A stretch of DNA of 5,807 nt from Pseudomonadota bacterium. GTDB taxonomy: Bacteria; Bdellovibrionota; Bacteriovoracia; Bacteriovoracales; Bacteriovoracaceae. The position numbers and the translations under genes are program-made. Below are positions 5,565 through 5,807 of this stretch, in pieces (within the stretch, counting starts at the first letter, position 1; each line of letters starts with the position of its first letter). The DNA is taken from contig JAEYUK010000154.1 in NCBI GenBank assembly GCA_023432655.1, positions 1 to 5,807 on the forward strand, read 5' to 3'. The notes under the pieces are model-generated. The model was not told the origin of the DNA. It was given only the letters and a program-made list of their open reading frames with translations, and did no database searches.

Positions 5565-5807
5565 TTTTCAAATTCTTCTTTCTAAAAGAAATGAAGAAGT
5601 TCCCATTCTTCTTTTTACTTTTATTTTTCACCCTGTTTCTGGGAACCATGGGACTTATGGGTATTAGTATCATCACCGGACAGGTGCATGAAAAACTTCA
5701 AAGTAATGCTAATCAGTTATTAACTTCTGATATTGCCGTGTCCGCCCGGCGTGATCTTTTTGATACAGAACTAAAATCCCTGGAAGGGGTATTCAGAAAT
5801 CACCCTC
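5561..5807 (+). CDS. ybbP: YbbP-type FtsX-like ABC permease, N-terminal part only
   Basis: Eighty-two codons are visible before the right edge. The start is GTG at 5561, overlapping the ybbA stop as GTGA, with GGGAG (5550-5554) six bases upstream. Residues 1-13 are basic and cytoplasmic (FKFFFLKEMKK), 14-39 form one Phe-rich transmembrane helix, and from 40 the chain enters the periplasm (QVHEKLQSNANQLLTSDIAV). This matches the opening of YbbP permeases, which carry a first membrane helix followed by a large periplasmic region, and whose full length is about 800 residues. The ANQLLTSDIAVSARR stretch resembles the segment after the first helix in YbbP and related MacB/FtsX permeases. Assignment rests on this short part plus the preceding tesA and ybbA genes; a LolC/E-like permease is less likely. 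Confidence 0.8.
   Translation, partial: MIFKFFFLKEMKKFPFFFLLLFFTLFLGTMGLMGISIITGQVHEKLQSNANQLLTSDIAVSARRDLFDTELKSLEGVFRNHP

Overview
The window reads as ordinary bacterial chromosome: eight genes, no RNA genes, no insertion sequences, no CRISPR. Base composition leans AT and is even throughout. Gene content, a degenerate receiver fused to an HD-GYP domain, and a secretome with short Lys-Phe signal peptides suggest a Gram-negative, perhaps a relative of Bdellovibrio/Bacteriovorax. That placement is inference; no 16S or other marker gene is present.

Layout. (1) Positions 1-1825 hold the last two steps of cysteine synthesis as a divergent pair: cysE (serine O-acetyltransferase, minus strand, cut by the left edge) and cysK (O-acetylserine sulfhydrylase, plus strand), separated by 62 bp. 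CysE makes O-acetylserine and CysK replaces the acetyl group with sulfide. The best cysK promoter overlaps the start of cysE. (2) Positions 1826-3904 hold two minus-strand genes: a pseudo-receiver/HD-GYP protein that may act in cyclic-di-GMP signalling, and upstream of it a short Rossmann-fold protein of the YeeZ-like extended-SDR type. Neither has a Shine-Dalgarno sequence, and in both a -10-like hexamer ends exactly six bases before the start codon, the geometry of leaderless mRNAs. The HD-GYP gene and cysK converge with abutting stop codons and no spacer. (3) Positions 3977-4219 encode a tiny secreted protein, a signal peptide followed by an almost perfect five-heptad coiled coil. (4) Positions 4321-5807 are an overlapping operon: a TesA-type SGNH esterase with a signal peptide, a YbbA/LolD-type ABC ATPase, and the start of a YbbP-type permease cut by the right edge. 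This matches the known TesA-YbbA-YbbP association, in which a MacB-type ABC complex is thought to work with a periplasmic esterase on hydrophobic ester-containing molecules.

No clearly new multi-gene system is visible. The most unusual items are the leaderless architecture of the two central genes, the HD-GYP protein with an Asp-to-Asn change at a probable metal ligand and no receiver phosphorylation site, and the small secreted coiled-coil protein.
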